From positions 1 to 64,000 of the forward strand of contig DATKRO010000058.1 in the NCBI GenBank assembly GCA_035532115.1: a DNA stretch of 64,000 nucleotides. Reading direction: 5' to 3'. Under the pieces are notes generated by a model. It saw nothing but the letters and a program-made list of their open reading frames with translations, searched no databases and was not told the DNA's origin. Numbering within the stretch: position 1 is the stretch's first letter; every line of letters begins with the position of its first letter. Origin of the DNA: Acaudatibacter sp035532115 (GTDB lineage Bacteria > Pseudomonadota > Alphaproteobacteria > Caulobacterales > Caulobacteraceae). A program made the translations under genes and the position numbers. Positions 51,253-60,531 of this stretch are shown piece after piece.

Positions 51253-51948
51253 TCAGTCCGGCCAGATGGTCCAGGCGGTCACGTGGGCCTCCCAGCAGGT
51301 GACATCCTCGCCGCCGATCTCCCAGGCGCTGGCGCCATCGAGAGGCGTCCAGAGGCCGTGACTGAGGCGGTAGTTGGAGAAGCGGCCGCGCCAGGGCGTC
51401 GGCGTCTCGCCGGCTGCGGTGGCCCGTGGACGATCGGCGGCGAAGACGGCGCCGATGCGCCCATCGGCGTCCAAACTGACCTCGACGCTGGCGGCCGCGT
51501 CGCCCTCGCCGGCGCCGAGCTCGAAGCCGCGCTTGCCTTCCAACGCGCGCCAGCGCAGCGCCGGATTGTGGAGGATGGCGTCCGGCGCCCAGGCAAGCTC
51601 GGCCAGATATCTGATCAGCTCGCCGCGGGTGACGGCGGCGGAGACGCCTAGCCTTGCGGCCGGCAGGAAGCCGAACACCCGCGCCTCCAGCCGCGCCTCG
51701 CCCAGCGACAGCGAGTCGCGGATGCGGATCGCCCCCATGACGCCGGTCCGGGCGCGCCAGTCGAAGGCGCATCCGGTGGTCGAGATGGTCTCGTCCGCGG
51801 TGAAGTCGGACCAGCCGGCGCCAGCGCCCGGCCGCATGCGCCCGCTCTGGCTGAGGCGGACGGCGTCGCGCCGCAACCGCGGATTCGCGCCCAGCCGGAT
51901 GGCGAGATCGCGCACCGGCGCCGGAAGCTGGGCGCCTGCCTCGTCCAC
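51253..51948 (-). CDS. Conserved hypothetical protein (DUF6544/DUF6920-like)
   Basis: A 231-residue protein. The repeated pattern of RxRxxxG strands (ADGRIGAVFAADRPRA, PTPWRGRFSNYRLSHGLWTPLDGASAWEIGG) and GELIRYLAELAWAP resemble a family of uncharacterised beta-rich proteins (DUF6544/DUF6920). There is no clear signal peptide or metal-binding motif. The label is from recall of the pattern and is weak. Confidence 0.6.
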   Translation of the reverse strand: MDEAGAQLPAPVRDLAIRLGANPRLRRDAVRLSQSGRMRPGAGAGWSDFTADETISTTGCAFDWRARTGVMGAIRIRDSLSLGEARLEARVFGFLPAARLGVSAAVTRGELIRYLAELAWAPDAILHNPALRWRALEGKRGFELGAGEGDAAASVEVSLDADGRIGAVFAADRPRATAAGETPTPWRGRFSNYRLSHGLWTPLDGASAWEIGGEDVTCWEAHVTAWTIWPD

Positions 51949-52027
51949 CAGAGCCCTCCTTCGACGTTATGCCCACGAACCAAACACGCCGAAGCCGGCC
52001 TGGCGTTCCCGTGCATCCAGACATTGC

Positions 52028-53131
52028 CTAAGGCAGGGTGACCGTCAGCCGCGCCCCACCCCTAGGCGAAGGGCCAAAATCCAGCGTTCCGCCATGTTGA
52101 CGGACCAGGGAGAAGATCATCCGCATGCCCAGGCCCTTGGCGAGCGCCGGGTCGAAGCCCGCCGGCAAGCCCGGACCGTCATCGCTGACACTCACCCTAA
52201 CACCTCGGCCGAACGGCGCCACCTCGACGCCGATATCGGCGGCGCCGTGCTTGGCCGCATTGGTCGCCAGTTCGTTGACGATCAGGCCGAGCGGCATGAC
52301 CTTGGTCGTGGCGATCGGTGTCGGGGCTCCCGCGACGGTCAGACGCGCCGGATTCACGACATCCGCGAGGTCCGCGCAGAATCGTTTCAGGTACTCCAGC
52401 GCGCAGGTGACCTCGACGGCGTCATCGAGATAGAAATGGCGATGGACCCGGGCCACGGTCGCGACGCGGCTCGCGGCGATCTCCAGCTGGGCGGCAGTCT
52501 CCGGACTGGCCGAACTGCGGCTCTGCATATCGAGCATGCCCGAGACGAACTGCAAGCTGTTCATCACCCGGTGGTCGATCTCACGTCCCATCATCTCGGC
52601 GCGGCCCACGGCCGCCGTGAGATCGCCGACCGCGCGGCGGGCCGACAGCCGCAGTTCCATCTGGTCCATCACCAGGGAAGCCAGGCTCTTCAGCAAGGCG
52701 ATCTGATCGTCGGTGACGGTTCGCGGCTCGCGATCGAGGACGCACAGGGTTCCCAGATTGAAGCCGTAATGGGTGGTCAGCGGGACCGCCAGGTAGAAGC
52801 GCAAGCCGAAATCTCCCGCCACCAGCGGGTTGGCCAGCGTCCTCGGGTCGGCCACGGCGTCGGTGACGAGATAAGGGCCGTCGGCGAGGATGGCCGAGGC
52901 GCAAAGCCCAGGGTCACGGTCGACCTGGCCGACGTCGAGTCCGGGGTGCGATTTGAACCAGATGCGGTCGGTGTCCACCAGGCTGATGATCGCGATTGGC
53001 GCCGAGAACAACCTGACGGCCATCGCGGTGATTTCGTCGAACGAGCCGTCCGGCGGGGTGTCCAGGATCTCGTAGCGGCGAAGCGCGGCAAGGCGTCCGG
53101 GTTCGTTTTCAGGAACGACGGCGGGCGGCAT
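52028..53131 (-). CDS. GAF-domain histidine kinase (HisKA_2/HWE-type)
   Basis: A 367-residue cytoplasmic kinase. The GAF domain (~20-160) has IWFKSHPGLDVGQVDRDPGLCASAI, typical of GAF kinases downstream of EvgS-like sensors. The DHp-like segment has H187 in REIDHRVMNSLQF, and the HATPase N-box is NELATNAAKHGAAD with SDDGPGLPAG. The ATG at 53131 gives the family start. No partner regulator is adjacent. Confidence 0.9.
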   Translation of the reverse strand: MPPAVVPENEPGRLAALRRYEILDTPPDGSFDEITAMAVRLFSAPIAIISLVDTDRIWFKSHPGLDVGQVDRDPGLCASAILADGPYLVTDAVADPRTLANPLVAGDFGLRFYLAVPLTTHYGFNLGTLCVLDREPRTVTDDQIALLKSLASLVMDQMELRLSARRAVGDLTAAVGRAEMMGREIDHRVMNSLQFVSGMLDMQSRSSASPETAAQLEIAASRVATVARVHRHFYLDDAVEVTCALEYLKRFCADLADVVNPARLTVAGAPTPIATTKVMPLGLIVNELATNAAKHGAADIGVEVAPFGRGVRVSVSDDGPGLPAGFDPALAKGLGMRMIFSLVRQHGGTLDFGPSPRGGARLTVTLP

Positions 53132-53412
53132 GGTCGAGATCCGAATGAATGCCCCGCAACGTGCCCCCGGCGCCGGATGGTGTCGAGCCCCCGGCGGCGC
53201 GGGCGGCGCTCGAATTATTCCGCGCATCGGGCCCCCGGCGAGGGATCGAAACGGCGGCCAGCGCGGTTGTGCGGCGGGGGCGAGGCGTTCGCCATGCCGG
53301 CAAGGCGCTCCAGACTCTGCGGCAGGGCGCTTGCGTCGTCTCGCGGCGCGAGGGGCGCGGGCGCAGCGGCGAACGCAGGGCCTATGTATCACTTCAGCTT
53401 CGGAGATCCCTC

Positions 53413-53808
53413 ATGAAGGACTCGAACGGCAAGACCCACTTTGGCCGCCAGACGCCTGTCGACGGCTTCGCCGCCATGGGCGCGATGGGCGCCATGGTGC
53501 GCGACGCCAACCAGCGGGGCCAGGTGATCCTGGAGACCGGCTTGCGAACCTGGGAGACCGAAGCGGGGCGCTACTTCGACGAGGCGGCGGCCCAATGCCG
53601 GGCCACGGTGGAGGCGCTGGCGCGATGCGCGAGCCCGTCGGACGTGCTGGCCGTCGAACACGCCTGGCTGAAGGCCAGAGGCGAGGCCTATCTCGATTCC
53701 GGGCTGCGCTTCGCCGAGGCGTTCGCGTGCGTCGCCCAGAGCCTCGCCGCGAAGGAAACCGCCGCCTCGCGGCAGGCGGCGGACGGCGAACGGGCGACGG
53801 GGGCCTGA
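53413..53808 (+). CDS. Phasin-like hypothetical protein
   Basis: A 131-residue, mainly helical, Ala-rich protein without a signal peptide. The repeated pattern of short helices with conserved RTWETEAGRYFDEAAAQC and VLAVEHAWLKARGEAYLDSGLRFAEAF resembles the phasin-2 family of PHA-granule surface proteins. A PHA role is inferred. GGAG (53403) precedes the ATG at 53413. Confidence 0.6.
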   Translation: MKDSNGKTHFGRQTPVDGFAAMGAMGAMVRDANQRGQVILETGLRTWETEAGRYFDEAAAQCRATVEALARCASPSDVLAVEHAWLKARGEAYLDSGLRFAEAFACVAQSLAAKETAASRQAADGERATGA

Positions 53809-53905
53809 TCGCAGCCTCGCCCGCGATTGCGGGCCGGCCCAGGTCATCGGCGACGATTCGGCGGCGTTCGGCGTTCTTCCAGGACGCGCCAGGAGAGCCG
53901 CCGCC

Positions 53906-54412
53906 ATGACCGAGACCCTCTCGCCGACCCTGCCCGAGGACGTGGAGCGCCTGGCGCAGCGCGTGGCCCGGCGCGCCAGCCGGCGGGGCGTGAAGCTGGT
54001 GACGGCGGAAAGCTGCACCGCCGGCCTGCTGGCGTCGCTGATAACCGACGTGGAGGGCTGCGCCCATGTCTTCGACCGCGGCTTCGTCACCTATTCCGAT
54101 GCGGCCAAGCGCCAGATGCTGGGGGTGCCGCAGGCGCTGCTGAACGCCTGCGGCGCGGTCTCGGCCGCCGCCGCCCGGGCCATGGCCGAGGGGGCGCTGG
54201 CGGCCTCGGACGGCGACCTGGCGCTGGCGGTGACCGGCTTCGCCGGAACCGGCGAGCCGGGCGACGAGCCTGGCCTCGTCCACTTCGCCGTGGCCCGGCG
54301 CGACGGCCAGACCCGGGCGCTGGAGAAGCATTTCGGCGACATCGGGCGCGGACCGGTGCGCATCGGCTGCCTGAGGACGGGGCTCGAGATGCTGCAACGG
54401 GCGATCGGCTGA
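53906..54412 (+). CDS. CinA-type nicotinamide-nucleotide amidase
   Basis: A 168-residue stand-alone CinA C-terminal domain. LVTAESCTAGLLASL contains the nucleophile S36 of NMN deamidases; TYSDAAKRQMLGVP, VTGFAGTGEP and GLVHFAVA follow the family. It hydrolyses nicotinamide mononucleotide to nicotinate mononucleotide in the pyridine salvage cycle. Six bases separate it from the SemiSWEET gene. Confidence 0.9.
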   Translation: MTETLSPTLPEDVERLAQRVARRASRRGVKLVTAESCTAGLLASLITDVEGCAHVFDRGFVTYSDAAKRQMLGVPQALLNACGAVSAAAARAMAEGALAASDGDLALAVTGFAGTGEPGDEPGLVHFAVARRDGQTRALEKHFGDIGRGPVRIGCLRTGLEMLQRAIG

Positions 54413-54418
54413 GGCACC

Positions 54419-54703
54419 ATGCCAGCCTCGCTCGCCACCGACGCGGTCGGCGCCGCGGCCGCGGCGCTCTCCATCGCCAGCTTCGCGCCGCAGATCGTCA
54501 AGATGCTGCGCACGCGCGACGCCTCGGGGGTGTCGCTGCGCACCTACGCCCTGACCGTCACCTGCTTCTGCCTTTGGGTGGTCTACGGGGTCAGGCTGGG
54601 CGCGTGGCCGATCACCCTCGCCAACGCCGCCGCGCTGGCGATGTCGGCCACGGTGCTGGCGCTGAAGTGGCGCCTGCGCCGACGCAGGCGGTCGCAGCGC
54701 TGA
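54419..54703 (+). CDS. SemiSWEET-type sugar transporter
   Basis: A 94-residue three-helix membrane protein. FAPQIVKMLRTRDASGVSL is the PQ-loop signature, followed by CFCLWVVYGVRLGAWPI. SemiSWEETs work as dimers for sugar facilitation; the substrate here is not known. The arginine-rich C-terminus would face the cytoplasm. Confidence 0.88.
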   Translation: MPASLATDAVGAAAAALSIASFAPQIVKMLRTRDASGVSLRTYALTVTCFCLWVVYGVRLGAWPITLANAAALAMSATVLALKWRLRRRRRSQR

Positions 54704-54724
54704 GCCGGCGCGGCCAAGCGCGCC

Positions 54725-56707
54725 TCAGCGCCGCAGGCTGACGCCGGTGCGCAGCATCAGCGGGCGGTCGTAGGCGAAGAGGCCGGGATCGGGCTCGGCG
54801 GTCTGGACGCGCGCATCGAGGAGATTGTCGATGGCGACGAAGAGCCGGGCGTGCGCCGACGCGCGCCAGCGCGCCTCGACATCGACGGTGGTCCCCGACT
54901 TCAGCCGGCGGGTGTCGAGATCGTCGTCGTAGCGGGCGCTCTCGTAGCGCAGCGCGGCGCGCAGAGAGAGCCGCGGCGCCGGGCGCCACCGCGCCGAGAC
55001 CACCGCCGTCAGCGCCGGCGCCTGGGCGGGCCTGAGCCCGGTGAGCTGCGGCGCCGCCGCGCCGCCATCGACGCGCGCGCGGGTCCAGTCGGCGGCGATC
55101 TCGAGCACCAGCGCCGCGCCGAAGCGGCGCCGGGCCTCGCCCTCCAGCCCTTCGGCGTCGATCACCCCGGCGTTGCGGCGCTGCATCAGGCTGCCGCCGC
55201 CCTGGGCGCCGATGGTGACGTTGGTCACCGCGTCGGCGAGGCGGTTGGCGAAGGCGGTCAGGTTCCAGCTCGCGCCGCCTGCCGCGCCGCCGACGCCGAC
55301 CTCCTCGCCGGTGAGCCGCTCGGGAACCAGGTCCGGGTTGGCCTCGGTGGTGTTGTTGCCGACCCGGAACGGCCGGTAGAGCTCGTTGAGGGTGGGCGGG
55401 CGAAAGCCCTCGTAGGCGGCGGCGCGCACGAAGAGGCCGCCGCCCAGGGCGCGGCGCACCCCCAGCCGCGCCGTCGGCAAGGCGCCGGAGCGGTTCGGGT
55501 CGCTCTGGTCGAGCGTCACTTGGCCGGTGGAGATCAGCCGCTGCACCAGTTGGCCGTGCGCGGCGGCCCAGTAGTCGCCGCGGATCCCGCCGGAGACGAG
55601 CCAGCCGGCGAAGCTGCGGTCGGCCTCCAGATAGGCGCCGGCCACGAGGGTGCGGCCGCCGGCCCGGCGATCCTGGGTGAAGGCCCGGGCGGCCGGACTG
55701 AAGGCGAAGCGTTCGTAGTCGTCGCCCTGGGCGGCGCGCACGTCGAGGCCCAGTTCGACGTCGGCGCCCGACCAGGCCCGCCGCAGCGCCGCATCGACGC
55801 CGTAGCCGAGCGCGGGCGTCTTGTACTGGTCGTCGGCCGGGGTGCTGAAGGCCTGGCTGGCCGGGACCGAGACCGAGGTATTGGCGAGATTGCTGCCCCT
55901 GGCCCAGCCCTGCAGCCGCCAGCCGAAGCCGCCCGGCGCCGGCGCCGCCGCCCAGGTGGCGCTGAGAAAGTCGCCGCTGGCGCGCGAATGGGCGCCGACG
56001 AGGCCCGCCTGGCGATCCTCCTCGAAGCCGCCGCCGCGCACCGCCAGGACGCCGGCGCCGAGCCGGGTCTGCGCCCGCAGCGCGACGCTGGCGGCGTCGA
56101 GGCTGAGGCGGTCGTCGGCCGGGCCGCGGCCCTGGAGGATCGGAATCCAGCCGCCATCGTGCTCGCCGGAGGCGACGAGCAGGAAATCCAGCGGCCCGAC
56201 CCGCGCGTCCGCCGCCCCGGCCGCGCGGCGGTAGCCCAGCGAGCCGGCGGAGAGGTCGACGTCGTAGAAGCCCGGATCGCCGCCGCGCTCGGTGAGCGCC
56301 ACCACGCCGGTGAGGGCGCCGGCGCCATAGGGTCCGGCCCCGGCGCCGCGGACGACCTCTGCGCCGTCCAGGCCCTCGGCCGGCAGGGCCGTCCAGATGA
56401 CCCAGCCGCCGAAGGGATCGTTCTGGGGCACGCCGTCGAGGGTGACGAGGGTGCGGCCGGCGCCCGACGGCGCGAAGCTGCGCAACGAGACGCCCTGGGT
56501 GGTGGGATTGGCGGAAAGGCTGGAGGAGCGGCGGAACTGCGAGAACCCCGGCACGGCGTCCTCGAGCGCCGCGTCGAGCTGGCCGCGAACGCGCAGCTGC
56601 GCCGGCGTGACGGCGACGACGGAGAAGGCCGCATCGCCCGGGGTCGGCGGCAGGCGGGCGGCCGTGACCACGACCTCGGGCGCCGGTGGCGGGGCAAGCG
56701 CGGGCAT
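54725..56707 (-). CDS. TonB-dependent receptor lacking a visible signal peptide
   Basis: A 660-residue outer-membrane receptor. The TonB box-like PEVVVTAARLP is at residues 9-19, the plug domain has LEDAVPGFSQF and TLDGVPQNDPFGGW, and a long beta-barrel ends in the C-terminal YDRPLMLRTGVSLRR. The layout is closest to small-molecule or cobalamin receptors such as BtuB. From the only usable ATG (56707) no signal peptide precedes the TonB box, and an in-frame TGA lies about 35 bases upstream. Export is therefore questionable unless the real start is lost through a frameshift or deletion. Confidence 0.85.
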   Translation of the reverse strand: MPALAPPPAPEVVVTAARLPPTPGDAAFSVVAVTPAQLRVRGQLDAALEDAVPGFSQFRRSSSLSANPTTQGVSLRSFAPSGAGRTLVTLDGVPQNDPFGGWVIWTALPAEGLDGAEVVRGAGAGPYGAGALTGVVALTERGGDPGFYDVDLSAGSLGYRRAAGAADARVGPLDFLLVASGEHDGGWIPILQGRGPADDRLSLDAASVALRAQTRLGAGVLAVRGGGFEEDRQAGLVGAHSRASGDFLSATWAAAPAPGGFGWRLQGWARGSNLANTSVSVPASQAFSTPADDQYKTPALGYGVDAALRRAWSGADVELGLDVRAAQGDDYERFAFSPAARAFTQDRRAGGRTLVAGAYLEADRSFAGWLVSGGIRGDYWAAAHGQLVQRLISTGQVTLDQSDPNRSGALPTARLGVRRALGGGLFVRAAAYEGFRPPTLNELYRPFRVGNNTTEANPDLVPERLTGEEVGVGGAAGGASWNLTAFANRLADAVTNVTIGAQGGGSLMQRRNAGVIDAEGLEGEARRRFGAALVLEIAADWTRARVDGGAAAPQLTGLRPAQAPALTAVVSARWRPAPRLSLRAALRYESARYDDDLDTRRLKSGTTVDVEARWRASAHARLFVAIDNLLDARVQTAEPDPGLFAYDRPLMLRTGVSLRR

Positions 56708-56802
56708 GGCGTTCTCGACGCGGCCAAGGCGCTGGCGCTGTCAAGCCTCGCCATTGCCTCGGCGGCGGGTTTCGCAGGCGATGCGGCTCTCTGAGCCCGA
56801 CG

Positions 56803-57006
56803 CTAGCCCAGCCGGACCTGCGGGCCGTTGCCGGGATGCGCCGGACTGCGCGGCGCGAGCGCGGCGGCCGGCGGGCGCAGGCCCAGTTGCGCCAGCCGAT
56901 CGAGGGGCGGCCGGGCGAGGGCGTAGAAGAGCAGGGCCGCCAGCGCGATCACCGAGAGGCTGAAGAGGCCGATGCCCCAGCCGGCGATGGCGGGGCGCTC
57001 AGCCAT
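56803..57006 (-). CDS. Small hypothetical membrane protein
   Basis: A 67-residue protein with one hydrophobic helix (residues ~9-30, GIGLFSLSVIALAALLFYAL) and a Pro/Ala-rich cytoplasmic or periplasmic tail. Not recognised. The ATG overlaps the end of the upstream small gene by eight bases, so the two probably form one transcript. Confidence 0.5.
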   Translation of the reverse strand: MAERPAIAGWGIGLFSLSVIALAALLFYALARPPLDRLAQLGLRPPAAALAPRSPAHPGNGPQVRLG

Positions 57007-57205
57007 GCGCCGGCCGCGGCGGCGCGGCGCGCGCGCCGTGCTCGAGCATGGCCTGCTGCGCCGGCGGCGGATTGACCACCTTCAGGCCGCGATGCAGGCC
57101 GCCGCTGTAGCCGATGAACAGGATCACCGCGACCAGCACCGCCACGGCGCCCAGCACCGCGCCCAGCGTCACGGGAAGGCCCCCGCCCCTGCCGGGCTCG
57201 CCCAT
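56999..57205 (-). CDS. Small hypothetical membrane protein
   Basis: A 68-residue protein with a single transmembrane helix (residues ~13-34, LGAVLGAVAVLVAVILFIGY) followed by a Gly/Ala-rich tail with a PP-x-QQ-A-M-L-E-HG motif. Not recognised. GGAGAG lies before the ATG at 57205. It is divergent from the secreted protein at 57358. Confidence 0.5.
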   Translation of the reverse strand: MGEPGRGGGLPVTLGAVLGAVAVLVAVILFIGYSGGLHRGLKVVNPPPAQQAMLEHGARAAPPRPAHG

Positions 57206-57357
57206 ACGGAGTCTCTCCTCGACTGTGGCTTCGCAGCGCCCCTCCACGCAAAACGGCCTGGCGCGAGAGCGGTTCCGCAGCGACGTTGCCGGAATGAAAC
57301 GCGCCCGGCGCCCGGTGACCGCTACAATCGCCCGGGGCTTCGCCTGGAGTGGACCGG

Positions 57358-57744
57358 ATGCGCCGAACGCTGTTGAGTCTGACCCTCGCGGCGGCGGCGC
57401 TGGGATGCGCGGCGCTCGCCCAGGACATGGACGGCGCCGGGACCGATCACTATTATGCCGAACTCTCCAACCAGTGCCCCGACAAGAACCTCCAGTACCT
57501 GTCGCCGCGGGAACTGCGCGACGGACTGGACGACTGGTCCGGCGGGCTTTCCCCGGACGCGCAGAGCAAGCTGAAGCAGGCCGAGACCGCGCAGTGCTCG
57601 ACGGCGAGCGCCGGCGTCGGCTGCGTAAATCGGGCCGACATCGCCGCCGCCGACCAGCAGGGCCGCACCCGCGACCTCGCCGGCGCCATCTGCGCCGACT
57701 TCCTGCGCTGCCGCAGCCCGGGCGACTGCGACTACGCGCGCTGA
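57358..57744 (+). CDS. Hypothetical secreted cysteine-rich protein
   Basis: A 128-residue protein. The signal peptide is TLLSLTLAAAALGCAALAQ; its cysteine (GCAAL) could also be read as a lipobox. The mature part has six cysteines (CPDK, CSTA, GCVN, CADF, CRSP, CDYA), suggesting disulfides in the periplasm. ATG at 57358; an upstream GTG at 57349 is less likely. Function unknown. Confidence 0.65.
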   Translation: MRRTLLSLTLAAAALGCAALAQDMDGAGTDHYYAELSNQCPDKNLQYLSPRELRDGLDDWSGGLSPDAQSKLKQAETAQCSTASAGVGCVNRADIAAADQQGRTRDLAGAICADFLRCRSPGDCDYAR

Positions 57745-57762
57745 GGCCGCGGCGCGGCCGGC

Positions 57763-57790
57763 TTCTGCCGGGCCGCCGACGTGCTACATC
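57763..57790 (+). promoter_or_regulatory. Predicted promoter of the uvrD/pcrA-like gene
   Basis: TTCTGC (57763-57768), 14 bases, then GCTACATC (57783-57790), an exact match to GCTANAWC, the -10 box of the Caulobacter housekeeping sigma factor. The GTG start is at 57800, so the mRNA would be leaderless or nearly so. Pattern match only. Confidence 0.5.
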
Positions 57791-57799
57791 TCTGTTCCC

Positions 57800-60115
57800 G
57801 TGCCGAATCCCTCGCCCTCGCCGCCGCGCACCTCGGACGTCGCCCGCGTCGCCGGCCCCGACTACCTCGCCGGACTGAACCCCGAGCAGCGCGCGGCCGT
57901 GGAGGCGCTCGACGGGCCGGTGCTGGTGCTGGCCGGCGCCGGCACCGGCAAGACGCGGGTGCTGACCACGCGCCTCGCCCACATCCTGGCCACCGGCCGG
58001 GCGCGGCCGTGGGAGCTGCTGGCGGTCACCTTCACCAACCGGGCGGCGCGCGAGATGCGCGAGCGCACCGCGGCGATCACCGGACCAGCGGCCGAGGGGC
58101 TGCGCTGGCTGGGCACCTTCCATTCCATCGCCGCCCAGATCCTGCGCCGCCACGCCGAGCTGGTGGGGTTGAAGTCGAGCTTCACCATCATCGACGTCGA
58201 TGACCAGGAGCGGCTGATCAAGCAGCTTCTGGAGGCCGAGCGCATCGACCCCAAGCGCTGGACGGCGCGCGCCTTCGCCGGCCTCGTCGATCACTGGAAG
58301 AACCGCGGCTGGACGCCGCAGCAGCTGCCGGCGGCGGAAGGCGCGCCCTTCGCCGACAATCGCGGCCAGCGACTCTACGAGCTCTACCAGGAACGGCTGA
58401 AGGTGCTGAACGCCTGCGACTTCGGCGACCTCCTGCTGCACAACCTGACCATCTTCACCGGGCATGCCGACGTGCTGGCCGACTATCACCAGCGATTCCG
58501 CTATCTGCTGGTGGACGAGTACCAGGATTCCAACGTCGCCCAGTACCTTTGGCTGAGGCTGCTCGCCCAGGGCCGCCAGAACCTCTGCTGCGTCGGCGAC
58601 GACGACCAGTCGATCTATGGCTGGCGCGGCGCCGAGGTCGACAACATCCTGAGGTTCGAGCGCGACTTTCCGGGCGCCAAGGTGATCCGGCTGGAGCGCA
58701 ACTACCGCTCCACCGGCCACATCCTCGCCGCCGCCTCCGGCCTCATCGCCGCCAACCGCGGCCGGCTGGGCAAGACGCTGTGGACCGAGGCCGAAGGCGG
58801 CGGCAAGGTGCAGGTGCGCGGCGTCTGGGACGGCGAGGCCGAGAGCCGCCTCGTCGCCGACGACATCGAGGCCTGGGTGAAGGCGGGCCGGCGCCGGCGC
58901 GAAGTGGCGATCCTGGTGCGCGCCTCGTTCCAGATGCGCGCCTTCGAGGAGCGCTTCGTCATGCTGCAGATCCCCTATCAGGTGATCGGCGGACCGCGCT
59001 TCTTCGAGCGGGCCGAGATCCGCGACGCACACGCCTATCTGCGCCTGGTGCAGTCGCCCGACGACGACCTCGCCTTCGAGCGCATCGTCAACGTGCCCAA
59101 GCGCGGCATCGGCGACACCACGGTGCAGAAGCTGCTGGCGCTGGCGCGCGGGGCCGGCGTCTCGGCCAGCGCCGCGGCGCGCCAGCTGGTGCGCACCGAC
59201 GAGCTGGCGGGGCGCACCCGCACGGCGCTGACGGCCTTCCTGCGCGATCTCGACCGCTGGAGCGCCCTGGCGCGCGAGACCGCGCACCCGCGCCTGGCCG
59301 AGACCATCCTCGAGGAGAGCGGCTACACCGACGCGCTGCGGCTCGACAAGGGACCCACCAGCCAGACGCGGCTGGAGAACCTCAAGGAGCTGATCCAGTC
59401 GATGGCCGCCTTCGAGACCCTGCAGGCCTATCTGGAGCACGTCTCGCTGGTGATGGACCTCGACCGCGAGAGCGGCGAGGACTCGGTCAAGATCATGACC
59501 CTGCATTCGGCCAAGGGCCTGGAGTTCCCGCTGGTGTTCCTGCCCGGCTGGGAGGAGGGCGTGTTCCCCAGCCAGCGCAGCATGGACGAGAAGGGCGAGA
59601 AGGGGCTGGAGGAGGAGCGCCGGCTCGCCTACGTCGGCCTCACCCGCGCCCGCGAGCAGGCGCGCATCTCGTTCGCCGCCAACCGTCAGGTCTATGGCCG
59701 CTGGACCAGCCAGCTGCCCAGCCGCTTCGTCGACGAGCTGCCGCAGGCCAATGTCGAGGCCGCCAGCGAGACCGGCTACTATGGCGGCGGACCGGGCATG
59801 CGCGACGCCGGCTCGCGCTGGGACGGGGCCGGCGGCGCCTTCGGCGCCGGCTACGCCTCGCCGGGCTGGCGCCGCGCCCAGGAGCGCAACTACCGCGGCG
59901 GCCCGCCCGGCGTCACCCAGGTGATCGAGGGCGAAGGCCGGCTGGTGGCCGTCTCCGAGCCCTCCGCCGCGGGCGCCTGGCGCCTCGGCGAGCGGGTGTT
60001 CCACGTCAAGTTCGGCTATGGCGAGGTGATCCAGATCGAGGGCAACAAGCTCACCGTGGCCTTCGACAAGGCCGGTGAGAAGCGGGTGATCGACTCGTTC
60101 GTGGAGAAGGCGTGA
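57800..60115 (+). CDS. uvrD: ATP-dependent DNA helicase UvrD/PcrA
   Basis: A 771-residue superfamily 1A helicase for excision repair and replication restart. Walker A AGAGTGKT is at residues 45-52, VTFTNRAAREM is motif Ia, DEYQDSN is motif II, GDDDQSIYGWRGA is motif III, and MTLHSAKGLEFPLVFLPGWEEGVFP and RRLAYVGLTRAREQ are motifs V and VI. The C-terminal ~60 residues (GERVFHVKFGYGEVIQIEG) are the RNA-polymerase-binding Tudor-like tail. GTG start. Confidence 0.95.
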   Translation: MPNPSPSPPRTSDVARVAGPDYLAGLNPEQRAAVEALDGPVLVLAGAGTGKTRVLTTRLAHILATGRARPWELLAVTFTNRAAREMRERTAAITGPAAEGLRWLGTFHSIAAQILRRHAELVGLKSSFTIIDVDDQERLIKQLLEAERIDPKRWTARAFAGLVDHWKNRGWTPQQLPAAEGAPFADNRGQRLYELYQERLKVLNACDFGDLLLHNLTIFTGHADVLADYHQRFRYLLVDEYQDSNVAQYLWLRLLAQGRQNLCCVGDDDQSIYGWRGAEVDNILRFERDFPGAKVIRLERNYRSTGHILAAASGLIAANRGRLGKTLWTEAEGGGKVQVRGVWDGEAESRLVADDIEAWVKAGRRRREVAILVRASFQMRAFEERFVMLQIPYQVIGGPRFFERAEIRDAHAYLRLVQSPDDDLAFERIVNVPKRGIGDTTVQKLLALARGAGVSASAAARQLVRTDELAGRTRTALTAFLRDLDRWSALARETAHPRLAETILEESGYTDALRLDKGPTSQTRLENLKELIQSMAAFETLQAYLEHVSLVMDLDRESGEDSVKIMTLHSAKGLEFPLVFLPGWEEGVFPSQRSMDEKGEKGLEEERRLAYVGLTRAREQARISFAANRQVYGRWTSQLPSRFVDELPQANVEAASETGYYGGGPGMRDAGSRWDGAGGAFGAGYASPGWRRAQERNYRGGPPGVTQVIEGEGRLVAVSEPSAAGAWRLGERVFHVKFGYGEVIQIEGNKLTVAFDKAGEKRVIDSFVEKA

Positions 60116-60348
60116 GGCCGGAACGCACCGTTGAATGCGTCTCCCGGCGGTTCGACGAGCGCTGCGTAGACGCTCCGCTTCCGGCGCCGGCCGCGGTCGC
60201 GTGGTTGCTCATGGAACGCCTGCCCGCCCTGGCGCATGGTCCGCCGACGCGGGGCCAATCCAGGCGCGCCGGGACCTCCGTTATCGAGAGCTAACGCTCG
60301 TGTCTGGAACGGTTTGCAAAGAAGGCCCGGAAGACAGACATTCATCCC

Positions 60349-60531
60349 ATGACGACCAGGTCGGCCATCAGGCGAAAGCGAGCTAGAGCGGACGCCAAGG
60401 CGCCGAGCAGCTTTGTGTATCGCGGGGTCCGGATCCGTTGGCCGCAAAAGCCGACGAAGCGCACCCACGCGATCTACGCGGCCGCACGCAAGGTAATGAG
60501 TCTTGGCCCTGCCGAGCCGGCGGCCAGCTAG
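60349..60531 (+). CDS. Small basic hypothetical protein
   Basis: A 60-residue basic protein (SAIRRKRARADAK at the N-terminus, SSFVYRGVRIRWP, KPTKRTHAIYAAARKVM). Not recognised. Its end overlaps the start of the broken FVNCPFD-family gene by 29 bases, so it may be a partner encoded with that gene. The 233-base gap before it (60116-60348) shows no gene. Confidence 0.45.
   Translation: MTTRSAIRRKRARADAKAPSSFVYRGVRIRWPQKPTKRTHAIYAAARKVMSLGPAEPAAS

Noticed and set aside
56999..60004. Long minus-strand open frame (1001 codons) opposite uvrD
   Set aside because: Shadow of the helicase gene. Only its last 68 codons, with their own ATG and ribosome site, look like a small real gene.
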